DNA of 64,000 nt from Ulva prolifera (lineage: Eukaryota; Chlorophyta; Ulvophyceae; Ulvales; Ulvaceae): positions 2,910,022-2,974,021 of the forward strand of contig CM041202.1 of NCBI GenBank assembly GCA_023078555.1, given 5' to 3'. Positions within the stretch are counted from its first letter, which is position 1, and every line of letters begins with the position of its first letter. Positions 1 through 10,838 of this stretch are shown here, piece after piece. The translations under genes were made by a program, and so were the position numbers. A model generated the notes under the pieces. It was not told the origin of the DNA. It did not search any database and saw nothing but the letters and a program-made list of their open reading frames with translations.

Positions 1-258
1 CGAGCCTTAACATGGTCAAACAGCACCAGCGAGACACCCCGCGCCATCTAAATCAGCAAATGAGGTCACGTGACAACGTTGCTTGTGCAGTAGCGGTCGT
101 CTGGGGTCTCTAGCTTCTCTACTTCTAGCTGCTTCGAGCCAGCTACACGCACGCAAGCTCACGAGCGGTACGCTCGCTGCTCTGGCTCCTGCGGCTGGGC
201 AAGCACACAGGGCAAACCGCCACTCCTAGCACAACATTTAACATTTTTGTTGCGAAGC
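1..258. other. Left-edge sequence upstream of the kinase-like gene
   Basis: No coding exon or RNA gene is recognisable here. The stretch should hold the promoter and 5' UTR of the plus-strand gene whose first in-frame ATG is at 259. No clear TATA box was seen. Confidence 0.4.
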
Positions 259-3200
259 ATGGACGTTGGTGAGCCAGCGAGCGCACCAGCGTACTCTGAG
301 GCGCCCTCGAGCTCACCTGTGCCTGTGAGCATGCGGCACGCTGTTCGGCAAGGCGATGTCGTCGGCATCACGCTCGCCGCTGGTGCCACTGTCGTCTTCA
401 TCTTTGCAGCTGTCCTCGTCTACCACTACTATCGTCACAGGAAGCTCGAGCGGCTCGAGGACGCGCAGAAACGACAGGCGCGCTCCTATCCTGCTCGCCA
501 CGGATGCCTCGTCTCATTCGCGTCACGACAGGCCACCACCTCAGTTCCTTCGCCGAAGCGCGCCTTCAAGCAATCCCATGGCTCTTCCTCTCCTTATTTA
601 AATAGCAGCAGCCAACCCGAGGCTCACCCCACAGTGTACCGGCCTCACGAACACCAACCCGCATATCCCGCTTCACCCAGACCCGGTGCAGGTTCGAACG
701 CCCGAGGCGGAGCTCGGCTTCGGCCCCGACTGCGCCACAGACCGCTCCGTCGTCAAGGTAGGCGAGGCTGCCAGAGCATGCAGCACCGCCCCCGGCACAC
801 CCCCCGTCCGTGCCCACGTCAAAATCCCTCTCCCCATCGCCGCCAAAACCGGCAGCCCACGCAGCCCCGGCCGCGCGGTCGACCGCGGCCAATCTCTGTT
901 CAGCAGCTGCTCCAGCAGCCCCGGCGCCGTGCCTGGCGCCCCCCCCCCCCCCCCCGCCTCCGGCTCGCCCCTCTCCACGTCCATCTCCCTCGGCTCCCGC
1001 TCCCGTGGCAGCTCGCCCCCCACCCATGCCGCCGTCGCCGAACACACTCAAGCCCTCAGCGGCCTCGCTCACACCGCCGCAGACTCCTCCGACTCCGGCT
1101 CCGAGGGCCACGGAATCGAGAGCTTCTCATCCGTGGCCCTCCTCCCGCCACCCCCCACCTCCCACACCACCTCCCCCAGCACCACCGCCCACGCCACCCT
1201 GATGTCCACCATCCTCTCCTCCACCTCTCACGGCACCCGCAAGTCCACCCCCGCCGCCCACGCCTCCCCGCGCGGCTCCCTTAACTCCTCCCCCAAAACC
1301 GACCCGGCCGCGATGTCGACTGTCCGCACGGATACCCCCTCTCCCCCGGCCTCCCCTCTCAGCGCCGCACCGGCCACCATCATGTCCGCCATCCGCGAGG
1401 CACGGCTGCGAACCCCCTCTCCCCCCATGCATGAGCACCCGGAGACCCCGCCCCCACAGCCCCACCCCGCCTCCCCGGCCACCGACACCCTCGCCACCGT
1501 CCTATCCACCGTCCACTCCCCCTCAGGCCAGACCTCAGAACTCCGCTCCGCATCCGACTCCGGCTCCGGCAGCGGCTCGTCCTCTGAGTACACCTCGGAG
1601 GATTTGACGGGCACGTACACCGGCACCACCACAACGGAAGCCAGCAGCCCCTCCCACACCCCTCGCTCCACCCCTCCGTCCTCTCTCGCCTCCGGCCCCC
1701 CACTTCACCATACCCACCAAACCCTATCCACCGCGTCCACCCTCGCCGATCGCGGCCACGCGCTCGACACCGCGCACGACCCCGCGTCCGGGTCCTCCAC
1801 CCCTCCGTCGTCCGCCGGAACCGGCAGCGGCGCTTCAGAGTCCGGGTCGGAGGGGACGGGGAGGGAGGGGGCGGGGCCGGTCGCGGACATGGGCGCATTC
1901 ACGTCGGTCGTGAATGAGACGGGCATGGAGGTGCTGACGCCACCTGCGGCCATGCCGGAGCCGACGTCGGCGGAGCTGCAGCAGGCGATGCTGTTTCTGC
2001 AGTACCAGCTGGACTGCTTTTCACACGACCAGGAGTTCTTGCCCGGCCTCATCCTGCTCGCGCCGGGGCCCCGGACGCGCTTCTACGGCGGTGCGGCCTC
2101 CTGCATCCCCTGCATGCCCCGGGTGTTCCAAGCCGGTCAATATCTGGTGATACTGAAGTGAATCATGCGTGTGTTGCGTGGCGGATGCTGTGGCGGGTCG
2201 GAGTTCCAGGTGCATCGCGGTAGAGAGCAGGCTGGACAAGCCTCCGCCGTCGCTTCAGCCCGGCAAACTGGCGTCGTCCGAGGGCGATGAGCAGCCTGCA
2301 TCAACGGCCCCCTTCTCATGATCTGGATCCGTCACCGCAAACACCCCAACGCCTAGGGGAAAGAACTACAAACAAAAGCAGAGCGTACTGGTGGAGCAGT
2401 GCCCTGCTATGTGTTACCTCCCCGCACACGCCGCCGGAGCCCTCTTGTGCTGCGTGCGCTGACCAGCGCGCTGCTGTGCAGAGCAGGCGATCGTGCAGCT
2501 CGCGCACAACGCGCTGAGCGGCCGCGAGGTCGCCGTGAAGGTGTACGCGACGCGCGCCGCCTTCACCGCCGAGGCTGCGCTGCTTGCCAACGCGGCCTCG
2601 CCGCTGCGCGCCTTCATGCCCGCGCTGCTCGCGCTGCACGACAACGCCGGCGCGGCGCTGCAGGGCGCGGCCGGCGCGCCGCTGCCTCCGTGCCTCGTGA
2701 TGGACCGCGGCGAGCCGCTCGACGTGTTCTGCCACCTGCGCAGCCCCAGCCGCAGCGCGACGTTCGCGGTGCGCGCTCGCTGTGCCTGCTCCAGTGCTCC
2801 ACACCGCCGGCTTCTTCCCCACTGAAATGCACCTGTGTCGAGATATTCGAAGCATTCGAAGTGTTCGGAGTGTACGCCAGGGCACGGAACCCTGACGGAC
2901 TTCGCCGCTGCACATGTGATGGCAGACCAGCCGGTCCGCAGGTGTCACCAGGCACAGCCCGCTGGAGCCTCTATGCTGATAGCGCTATACCACTCAGATC
3001 TGACCAAGCACAGCAGAATTTCCGTTGGGAGAAGCGGCCATGTAGAGCACTGGCCTGCTCGCCGCGTGGCTGCGCACGCATGTGCCGTGTTTGGCCCCTT
3101 CTGGCAGTGCCCCAACGACCAGCACCTCCGCCGCGCCCATGCCAGGCCCTGAATTCCTACTAGATTGCATTTAGTCAACACAATCAAGAGTGTCCACAGA

Positions 3201-4308
3201 CGGCGCGATGGGCGCTGCTGTGGGCTGCTGAGCGGCGGGGCATGCATGTGCAGATGATTCTTCAGATCAGCGCGCTGCTGCGAGACGTGCACGCGGCCGG
3301 CTACGTGCACCGCGACTTCAAGCCCTCCAACGTCCTCTGGGTGGAAGCGCAGCAGCGATGGCTGATGGTCGGGTTCGACCAGGCCGCCGCCGCGGACGGC
3401 GTCGCCGAGCTGAGCACGAGCACGCTCGCCTACACCGCGCCGGAGGTCCTCGCGGCGACGTGCGAGGGCGACAGCGCCATGCATGTGTCGCCGGCGATCG
3501 ACGCGTGGTCGCTCGGGGTCGTCGTGCTGGAGCTGCTGCTTGCCGAGCCGGCGTTCCCGCCATCAGCCACCCGTGAAGAGGTCCGCCCCCCTTCTACATT
3601 TGCATGCTCTGGTTTGCTGGTGGCGTGAGGGGGGGAGGGTGGGGGATTTGCGCTGCTAGTTCAGTCAGACTGTGCGCTGGCAGTGTGGGCGGATGCGCAC
3701 GCACGTCCATCGGGAAGCTGGCGGGGCCGCACCACACTTTAGGTGGGTGTGCCGTGGGGCAGCTGTGCATGTCACTGCCGCCATGCGGCGAAGCTGACCA
3801 GCAGCGCTGCGTGAACCCGGTCCGATCCGGCACAGCGAGCCCTGCCTCTCCCAGATCGGATCCAGCCTGCGGCAAATCGGCCTGCACAGTTGTGCTGCGC
3901 GCTGTGTGTGCGAGATAGGCGCAGGGCTCTGCGCCGTGCTGGGATCCCCGAGCCGCGCCGCGCATGACCAGCGAAACTGCTCGCCGAAGCCGTGGCAGAA
4001 GCCGAGTGAGAGGGCCAGGTACCACAGCCGGGCGGTATGCCAGACACACCACCGCGCCACACACACATCTGCACCGTGTCTCAACAGAGGTGTTGGTGCA
4101 GGTCGTGTCGCAGATACTGGGGGAGGAGGGGTGCTGGCTGCCGTGGGAGGACCCCCGCGGCGTGGCCGCGCTGCGGCCGCGCCTCGGCGTGCTGCGGCCC
4201 CTCGTGCTGGCGCTGCTGGCCCGCGACCCCTCGCATCGGCTCCCTGTACACGCGTTTGCGGACGCGTGCGAAATGCTCGCTCGCACCGCTCGCCGCTCCC
4301 GAGGCTAG
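259..4308 (+). CDS. Membrane-anchored protein-kinase-like protein with altered DFG motif
   Basis: Joined exons 259-633, 692-2090, 2482-2768, 3254-3580 and 4102-4308 give about 864 residues in one frame. The first intron is the least certain; the other junctions keep phase and use TGCAG or AGAG-type acceptors. Near the N-terminus is one strong membrane helix (about residues 37-60, VVGITLAAGATVVFIFAAVL) followed by a basic stretch, so the kinase region should be cytosolic. A long Ser/Pro/Thr-rich linker fills exon 2. The kinase domain shows VAVK (catalytic Lys), a glutamate in helix C, HRDFKPSNVL (catalytic loop), TAPEVL (APE) and DAWSLGVVVLELL. Where DFG should stand it reads GFD, so the metal-binding Asp is displaced. 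Either it is a pseudokinase or it has an atypical metal site. No extracellular domain is visible beyond about 36 residues. Substrates are unknown. Confidence 0.75.
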
Positions 4309-6765
4309 CCACGGCGCATGCGTGCGCTGCCCGCCACTGCGCAGCATGCATGTGCGGCGCGGGCAATACCTGTGCGGCTTGGGGAGCCGCGGTCGCCGCG
4401 CGGCAGACTTCAATTGCCGCAAACCCCAAAATTGCCCCAAAACGTTGCCTTGCGGCGCACTCCATCGTGCGCATGCATGCTCCGGGGTGCAGGCGCATGC
4501 GGGGCACGGGTGTGGAGCCGCGCATACCCTGGGCAGATAACGCGGTCCACGAGGTGGCTGCATGCTGACACATCCCTCGCCGCATCACCGGCAACCCAAC
4601 GCTTCTTCCACGCCCAGGTTCAGGTACAGCCACCTTGCAGCTGACCAAGCCGTCGGGTATCGGGGGGTGTACATGAGGGATGCTGCGCGTGCTGGGCCTC
4701 ACAGCGCAGCACGTAGCACAGCAGGGGAAGCGCTGCATGGAGGTCTGTCTTCTGGACGCATTGCCATGCCGCTGCGGCCATGCATGTGCCCATGGCCGCT
4801 CCGCTGTAGCCACAACTGACGGCCGTGCCCTAGTAGCTACCGCGCGCCGGCTGCAGCTGCTGCGCATGCAGTTGGGGCAGTGCCGCCACTGTAGAGGGCG
4901 CTAGGCGGCTGCTGTGTTTTCACTTTCATTATGTGTAGGAATTATGTGACTTGTCCTTAACAGTAGGGGCAGCTTGAGGGTCTAATCTGCTGTTGGAGGC
5001 GACGTGGAGACGGTGACCACCCCGGCACGTTTTGTTGTGCGTTTCAGTGCATGCACAGGTTTCGTTTTGCCATGTTTCTCGTGTTGAGGAGGCGCCGGGC
5101 GGAGGGGGGGGGAGGGGTTATGAGGGAAGGGCTCTGAAATAAAGCAGGGTCTGGGTGCGAATATAATACAATGCCACCATATGGGCCACTTCATGCGTGT
5201 CTGTTGGTGCCGGCACAAACTGCTGCTGCAACCGCCTACGAGCCGTGCTGGAGACATGGTGTAGGCATGCGGCAGCTGGAATAAGTGAGGCTGTAGAGGC
5301 GCTGCTTGATTGCCTGTGTGCTGATGGTCCACGAGTTGACTTCAGCTTGATGCTGTATCTCGAGATCTGAGATACATGTGGCAGCCAAAGAGCCTGTGCT
5401 GGAGCAAGCCATCTCAAGAGATAGCTTCAGAGATGGCTGATATGTGTGTGCATGAAGACATAAAAATGTCAAAGACAGGTCCACAGGGACAGCTTGTGCT
5501 GCTGTGCAAGGCCGGAGCTCTGCAGAGCGTAGCTACGCTCTGCAGAGCGTAGGTCCTTGGCCGCATTTTTGACATGTGAGAGTAGAGCTCTGCGTGATTG
5601 TCCTGTGCCCAGGACAGGTGAATGTCCACAAGATGTTGAGTAGGACAATGTCAGCCCAGCTGCATGTGTAGACGGGCCTTCTATAGAGACGGTCCTCCCA
5701 AGGTGTGTGAGTCGTAGTTTCAGTCCTGCGGATTGCATACTGAAGTCTGGAGGGGGTTTAAATGGCCTCTTGCATGTGGTCCCGCTCATCCGAAGTTGTC
5801 AATGTGCTCTTCTGGTTTCGGGTCAGCAAATCCAGACTGATTGTTATAATTATTTCTTGGCAAATCCAGGCTGATTGTCAACTTGTAAAGTGTACTTCAC
5901 TGCCCAGCTGCCAGTGTGTGTACACATGCACTGACAGGCTGAACTGCACACATTTCTTTGAGTCCAGACAGACCGTTGCAAGAGTGACTCAATACCTTTG
6001 CACGAGGCCATGGCCATGCTTTGCTCTGTTTGATAGCCGCGGCAGCCTCCCACCACTGCATGCACATACTCCGAAAATGTACATGTTGCAACCACTTCCA
6101 TGGTCCAGCCCTGCATGCAGGTGGGCGGCGACGCAGCCCGGCCCCATTTGACTAAGCACCCGCCCGCATGCAGACCATGTCTGTGTTACAAGGCCGTGCC
6201 TGTGTACAGTCCTCAACCACCGTGACTCAGGGGATCATGATCCCGATCCACGTCATCCGTCGACGAGCATCCTTCGAAGCGATCGAGCTCCAAGTTTGGC
6301 TCTGGAGAATTCAAGGTGAGCACTCGCAGCAGGCCAACACTGCAGCTGCCATCTGGCCATGTGCCGTTCTGCAGCTGAGCTGCGGTGCCCATGGCCGCTG
6401 GAAGACCGCAACACAACAGCCGTAAGCGTTCATGCTAACTTGTCCACCGATGACGACCGCGACGCCGTGCAGGGCCCCGCAGGGTTGCTCGTGCAGACAT
6501 GATGCACCGCCATGATCAGCTGGAAGGCCCCTTCCACCCGGATGCCGGCGAGTGAGCGTCACCGTGATGCGTTCGATACCTGTGCAGACTGTTGAATTGC
6601 TGTCATGACACACACTGTGGCATATCGACAGCCGCTAAGCGCATGTGTTTCACAGAAGCGAGACTTGGTCTGAACACAGCATATTTATAAGAGCTGAGCT
6701 GTGGCGCTGCGTGAGGAGATGTCAGACGAAGCAGTGGACTCGAGACGTGGCGCGGTACAAGCCAC
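4309..6765. other. Intergenic region without a supported gene
   Basis: Only short overlapping open frames with no family resemblance or splice continuity are present. The first 600 bases are rich in GCATGC words. A perfect palindrome lies at 5517-5548. The stretch near 5835-5890 is AT-rich compared with its surroundings. A short plus-strand open frame near 6237-6320 was considered but has no support. Confidence 0.4.
5517..5548. repeat. Perfect 32-bp palindrome
   Basis: The 16 bases left of the centre (5532/5533) are the exact reverse complement of the 16 on the right; each arm contains CTCTGCAGAG and the centre is TAGCTA. Because each arm is itself partly palindromic, the site also reads as a short tandem repeat. 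It could form a cruciform. No gene overlaps it. Confidence 0.9.
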
Positions 6766-7927
6766 CCCCCGTGTTGTTCTCCCGGCGCTGTGGTCACCAC
6801 GCCACTCTCGCTAGCGTGCAGTCACGTCCCAAAAACCATTCATGAGCATCAAGACAGCAGCAAAACAACAAAAAATTTGCTCCTGTTCCTCCAAAAAATT
6901 GTGATTGGCTTGGATGCTGACGAGCGTGTAGATACCATGGCCCATTCGATTGTTATAATTACTGCGTTGCCGGACCTCACCATCGCTGCAGATCTTCGAG
7001 ACTGACGTCTCGAGCCTCAGAGCGTTGAAGATGCTGTCTTATAATATTATCATGATATTTGTTGGACTACAGACTCGCGTAGGAACGCTGTCGCTGCTCG
7101 TCTGCGGTGTAATGATGTCAACAACACACTCGGGCATTTCGTACTCGCGGAGGAACAACGCGGAAACTGCCGAATACATCGGCACAAGCAACAAAATGGT
7201 ATGAAAACAAGTTTAAATCCGTATCGGTGTCACGCCCAGGCCGCTCCAAAGAAATCAGTCAACGCAAAGCAGAGTGCGGGTGTGCTTGGAGCACACGCAG
7301 CCAAATTAGCACCTCACCAACCCCTCGTGAATGACAGATCTGCTACGATAGCCGAGGATCGAGTAGTCTTCGATCACATGGTGAGTTTATTGGAGAGTGG
7401 ACTCAGTGGAGTCTAGATTGCGATGGGCTCGCACAATGTGGTGGTGGTGATTGTGTAAGTCACGACCATGCACTCTCGCGCCAAAGCTTATCACACCTCA
7501 TCGATCTTTTTGTTCCTCCTGGTGATCGATCAGTAACTGCTATCTCTTTCGCTGGTTGTGACAGGACGGGTCATGACAGTGCAGTCGTATGCAGTGCACT
7601 TCTACGTATCTACAGCATGTAGACCGATCTCCTGATGCGTGAAGGCCAGGCTCGCGTTTAACAAAAGTCAAATGTCCGTTTGAAGCTGCACTGCCAACAT
7701 CGACGTGCCATTGAGCAATGCTGCCGCTCAACGGTCAGGCGACGCCACAGAGGCACCACGAGACAAAACAACTTTCGCCACGAAGGCAGAATATCTCAAG
7801 ATAACAGTAATTGGAGCTTCGTAGCGATTTTGCTGCTGTCTTGATGCTCATGAATGGTTCTTGGGACGTGACTGCACGCTAGCGAGGGTGGCGTGGTGAC
7901 CACAGCGCCGGGAGAACAACACGGGGG
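6766..7927. mobile_element. Non-autonomous DNA transposon with 100-bp terminal inverted repeats
   Basis: The left end (6766-6865) and the reverse complement of the right end (7828-7927) match over 100 bases with two mismatches; both start CCCCCGTGTTGTTCTCCC. The element is flanked by the same 8 bases, CAAGCCAC, at 6758-6765 and 7928-7935, a target-site duplication. The roughly 960-base interior is AT-rich relative to its surroundings and holds no transposase; the longest frame (7201-7416) has no recognisable family. Long inverted repeats with an 8-bp duplication fit Mutator-like, Merlin or KDZ-type elements better than hAT, whose inverted repeats are short. The near-identity of the ends suggests a fairly recent insertion. 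Confidence 0.85.
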
Positions 7928-8034
7928 CAAGCCACAGACCGTACACCCAAAACTTATACCAGAAGCTCATGCCCAGACATCCTGTGCATGCGCACAGTGG
8001 CGTGACCCTGACCCGTTGTACCCAACAAGCTTAA

Positions 8035-8080
8035 GGATTCGGTTTTGGTGTTTGTCTTCTCCCGTTCACTCTTGTGTAAC
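8035..8080 (+). mobile_element. 46-nt insertion with 7-bp target duplication (copy 1)
   Basis: This is one of three copies in the window of a unit whose fixed end reads CCCGTTCACTCTTNTGTAAC. It is bracketed by direct repeats AGCTTAA at 8028-8034 and 8081-8087. Read in this direction the 3' end is constant and the 5' end varies among copies, as for heavily 5'-truncated LINE or SINE retrocopies. The constant end contains TGTAA, the usual green-algal polyadenylation signal. Confidence 0.7.
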
Positions 8081-8436
8081 AGCTTAATTAATTAATTATA
8101 AGGCTGCAAAAGTTCAGCTTCTGCTTGTTGTCATGTGCCGCAGCATGCCGCGTAGCAACCTCCATTCATTCGCCCGATAATACACGACGTATGTGGCAGG
8201 TGCTGTTCTAGACATGCATGCTGGTCGCATACGAGGCGGCTGCCACCTGCCGGCTGCATCCGTGACCCGGCGGCCCCTGGCGCGGAGCGGAAAATGCTCA
8301 AGCTGCGGAAGGCCGAGCGGTTCGTTGGCCGGCGAACGGCGCGTGGATCTCGCGTTCGAGCTCATGCTGGGGAGCCTGCACCTGCGGCCCTGGACACGCT
8401 GGCCGGGCAGCTGGAACAACGAGCAGCTTCTGAGGT

Positions 8437-8480
8437 GTTACAAAAGAGTGAACGGGAGGCAAAAAACAATGAAACCGAAT
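8437..8480 (-). mobile_element. 44-nt insertion with 13-bp target duplication (copy 2)
   Basis: Same unit as at 8035-8080 on the opposite strand. It is flanked by CAGCTTCTGAGGT (8424-8436) and CAGCTTCTGCGGT (8481-8493), a 13-bp direct repeat with one mismatch. The core AAAAGAGTGAACGGGAG is shared with the copy at 29160. Confidence 0.75.
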
Positions 8481-8900
8481 CAGCTTCTGCGGTCGTCGGG
8501 CGGGCCGGCGCGGGACTGCAGCCCAGCGATGCCAGGCCCCCTCCTCGCCATGGGCGACGACATGTACACCAAGCTTGAGAGGCACTGCCTGGGACTGTAC
8601 GTCCTGAGCCGGGCTCCTGCCCCCCCTCCGTGCAAATGCAGTGCAGGTATTGCCGCTGAGCCGGACCATGCCATGCTCCACTGGCACATGGCAAAGATAA
8701 CGTAGATGAGCGATGGCAATTCGTTCCGGGCCCGTGCCTTGCGAGTGGTCGCCTCTGCCACCTGGCTGCAGTCTGCCACGGAGCTGCGCGACTGCGCCCT
8801 TGCTGAGCACGGGTGCGTACGAGACCCACCGCCGCGCGGCCATCGGCATGTGAGTATGCCGCGCCTGGATATGGCTGCTGTGGACGTCGTGGGCACGCCT

Positions 8901-8945
8901 TGTGGCAATCCAGTGATATGGCCGCTATACCACTGGATTGCCACA
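8901..8945. repeat. Foldback repeat, 15-bp perfect arms
   Basis: TGTGGCAATCCAGTG at 8901-8915 is the exact reverse complement of 8931-8945; the 15-base loop is itself nearly self-complementary. A related, longer foldback lies in the third DXR intron at 21151-21228, and a fragment (ATAGCGCTATACCACT) in the kinase gene's third intron near 2984, so this is a dispersed family. Confidence 0.75.
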
Positions 8946-10838
8946 TCACTGGACTGCCCCACGCACGCGCCGGCGGCGTTGTGTGCGGCCGCCGCGGCGC
9001 GTGCGGCTGGTGCGATGGCGGGGCGGGTGGAGAACAGGAAGTGGGGCCGCTTCCGAGCGGGCGGGCCTGATCATGCAGCGTTCCGGTGTGCCTCATTTGC
9101 TGCGGAGCCAGGCAGGCACATGGGAAAGGCTGATGCTTGCTTCATCCGCTAGTTTTGGGGGGCTGGGTGCGGCTGGCGGGCGTACGCTTGAGGCCGCATT
9201 CATGCGGTAGGAGGTGTGCCTGCTGTGATCATCGCCGCGGGGCAATGCGGAGAGGCATTGGCCATCTGGGGTTGTCATCGCTCATGAGCATTGGCTGTCC
9301 TACGATACGGAGCACAAGGTCCTGGCCCTCATAGGGAAAACACCATCTCTTCCGTATCAGTGTCCACATGCACGAACTAGGGCGTTGTGGTTGTCTGAAC
9401 ACGTTGACGTATATCTGCATTCCGTCCCCTAGGCGACTAAACACTTCAAGCTAGCGCTTTTAGGTCAACAGGCCCAACGCAAGCAAGCCTGGCCGTTGTA
9501 ACACCGACGAATTGGTGGATTGACAAAGCGTCCCTGGTCCCTTACAAAACGGTGGGTCTGAAATCATGCGCAAGCACGAACCACTGCAGTTTATATGCAG
9601 GCAGAGCTGCATGGTGTCTGACCTGTGATGCGCGATACACATAGTGCGGGACTTCAGGCATACGGCTATGCAGACAGGGGGCCGGAGGGAGGAAACCGCA
9701 GAGCAAACGGGGCAACAGAGCAACGGTGCAAGGAAATCACAAGCAATATGAAGTTGTTGATGTGAGCGTCAGCGGGCGTGCTGGAAAACCCTGGCAGTGC
9801 ATGCAAGCATTTCGTGGCTACGTTTTCCTTTAGACGACATCGAGGCCTCCTTCCTCAAGAGACTCCATGGTCTACCACGTAACTGTTACAGTGTGGACCA
9901 TCGCGGCCCTTGCCACAGCCGCTACATACCTGAACGCACTGCCAACATTACCAAAGGTACCATTAGGTTTCTTCCACTCACAACCTCAGCGCAGGAACTA
10001 GCTCCTAATCAAAGCAACACCCAACACCCTACACAAGAGAGCGCCGAGCTCCCTTCCACAAAAAAAAGACCCGCGAGGGCCTGCAAGCGGAGCAGTGCAC
10101 AATCGGATGTCTCACAAAGATCGATGTACCACCCGATGCCAGAGAACGACACTGCCTGAAGATTCAGAAGCAGCATGGGCACCGCTCGCAGCCCCCGCCT
10201 TGCTGTGTATCGGCCTTCTTTCCAAGCTGCAAGGCCCGCCTTCTGAAGGGGCATGCCTCACACACTCCTGTCGGTGCAAGCCCTGATGGCTCCAATCAGA
10301 AAAGCAGGAAACGTGCATGGCTCACCCCTCTGCGTGGGGCCACCCACACTCTACACCGCCGCCGGCGGTCCCAAAACGTGCACAGATGCGGCACAAGAAA
10401 ACACAGTCTCATCAAAAGCAAACCAAAACCGGGGCCACAAACTGCATTTGCTGCCCCGAGCCATACAGAGCTCCGGCACGAATTGCCGGCCGACAGATCC
10501 ACAACACGCAGCAGCCCCCTGGCACGTCTCCGACAGTGCTAACGGCTACACCATGCAGGCATGGCTCATGATCACACTCGCGGCTGAAGCGCCTCGACGA
10601 GGCCCAGTCCACCACGCTGCCATCGCAGTCCGACCACCACTTCCGGCGGCCGAACACCATCAATCCGAGGGCTCATCATGCATGTGCCCCATCGTTCGTC
10701 ATCCCGCTTGCACAGGGTACGGGGTGCGCCCACGGCAACTTCACCCACTGCATGCACGGGCATGTATTCATGGCAATGACGCGTGTCTCCGCGTCCAGGC
10801 CGGCCCCGGTGACACCGGGGGGCCACCCCTGGACGGGG

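Larger units (their letters stand above)
7928..10838. other. Intergenic region with small repeats, no supported gene
   Basis: Beyond the small insertions at 8035-8080 and 8437-8480 and the foldback repeat at 8901-8945, no gene is supported. Short frames around 8190-9150 (plus) and 9229-9444 (minus) have no family match or splice continuity. The region from about 9730 to the 3' end of the SKP1-LRR gene has only short unsupported frames. Confidence 0.4.

Noticed and set aside
939..955. 17-base poly-C run in kinase exon 2 as a possible frameshift
   Set aside because: The reading frame is continuous on both sides and encodes a proline run in a Pro-rich linker.
7201..7416. 71-residue frame inside the transposon
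   Set aside because: No transposase motif or homology visible; likely chance.
9229..9444. Minus-strand frame starting with a ubiquitin-like MQIYV
   Set aside because: The similarity ends after five residues; no beta-grasp pattern or GG terminus.
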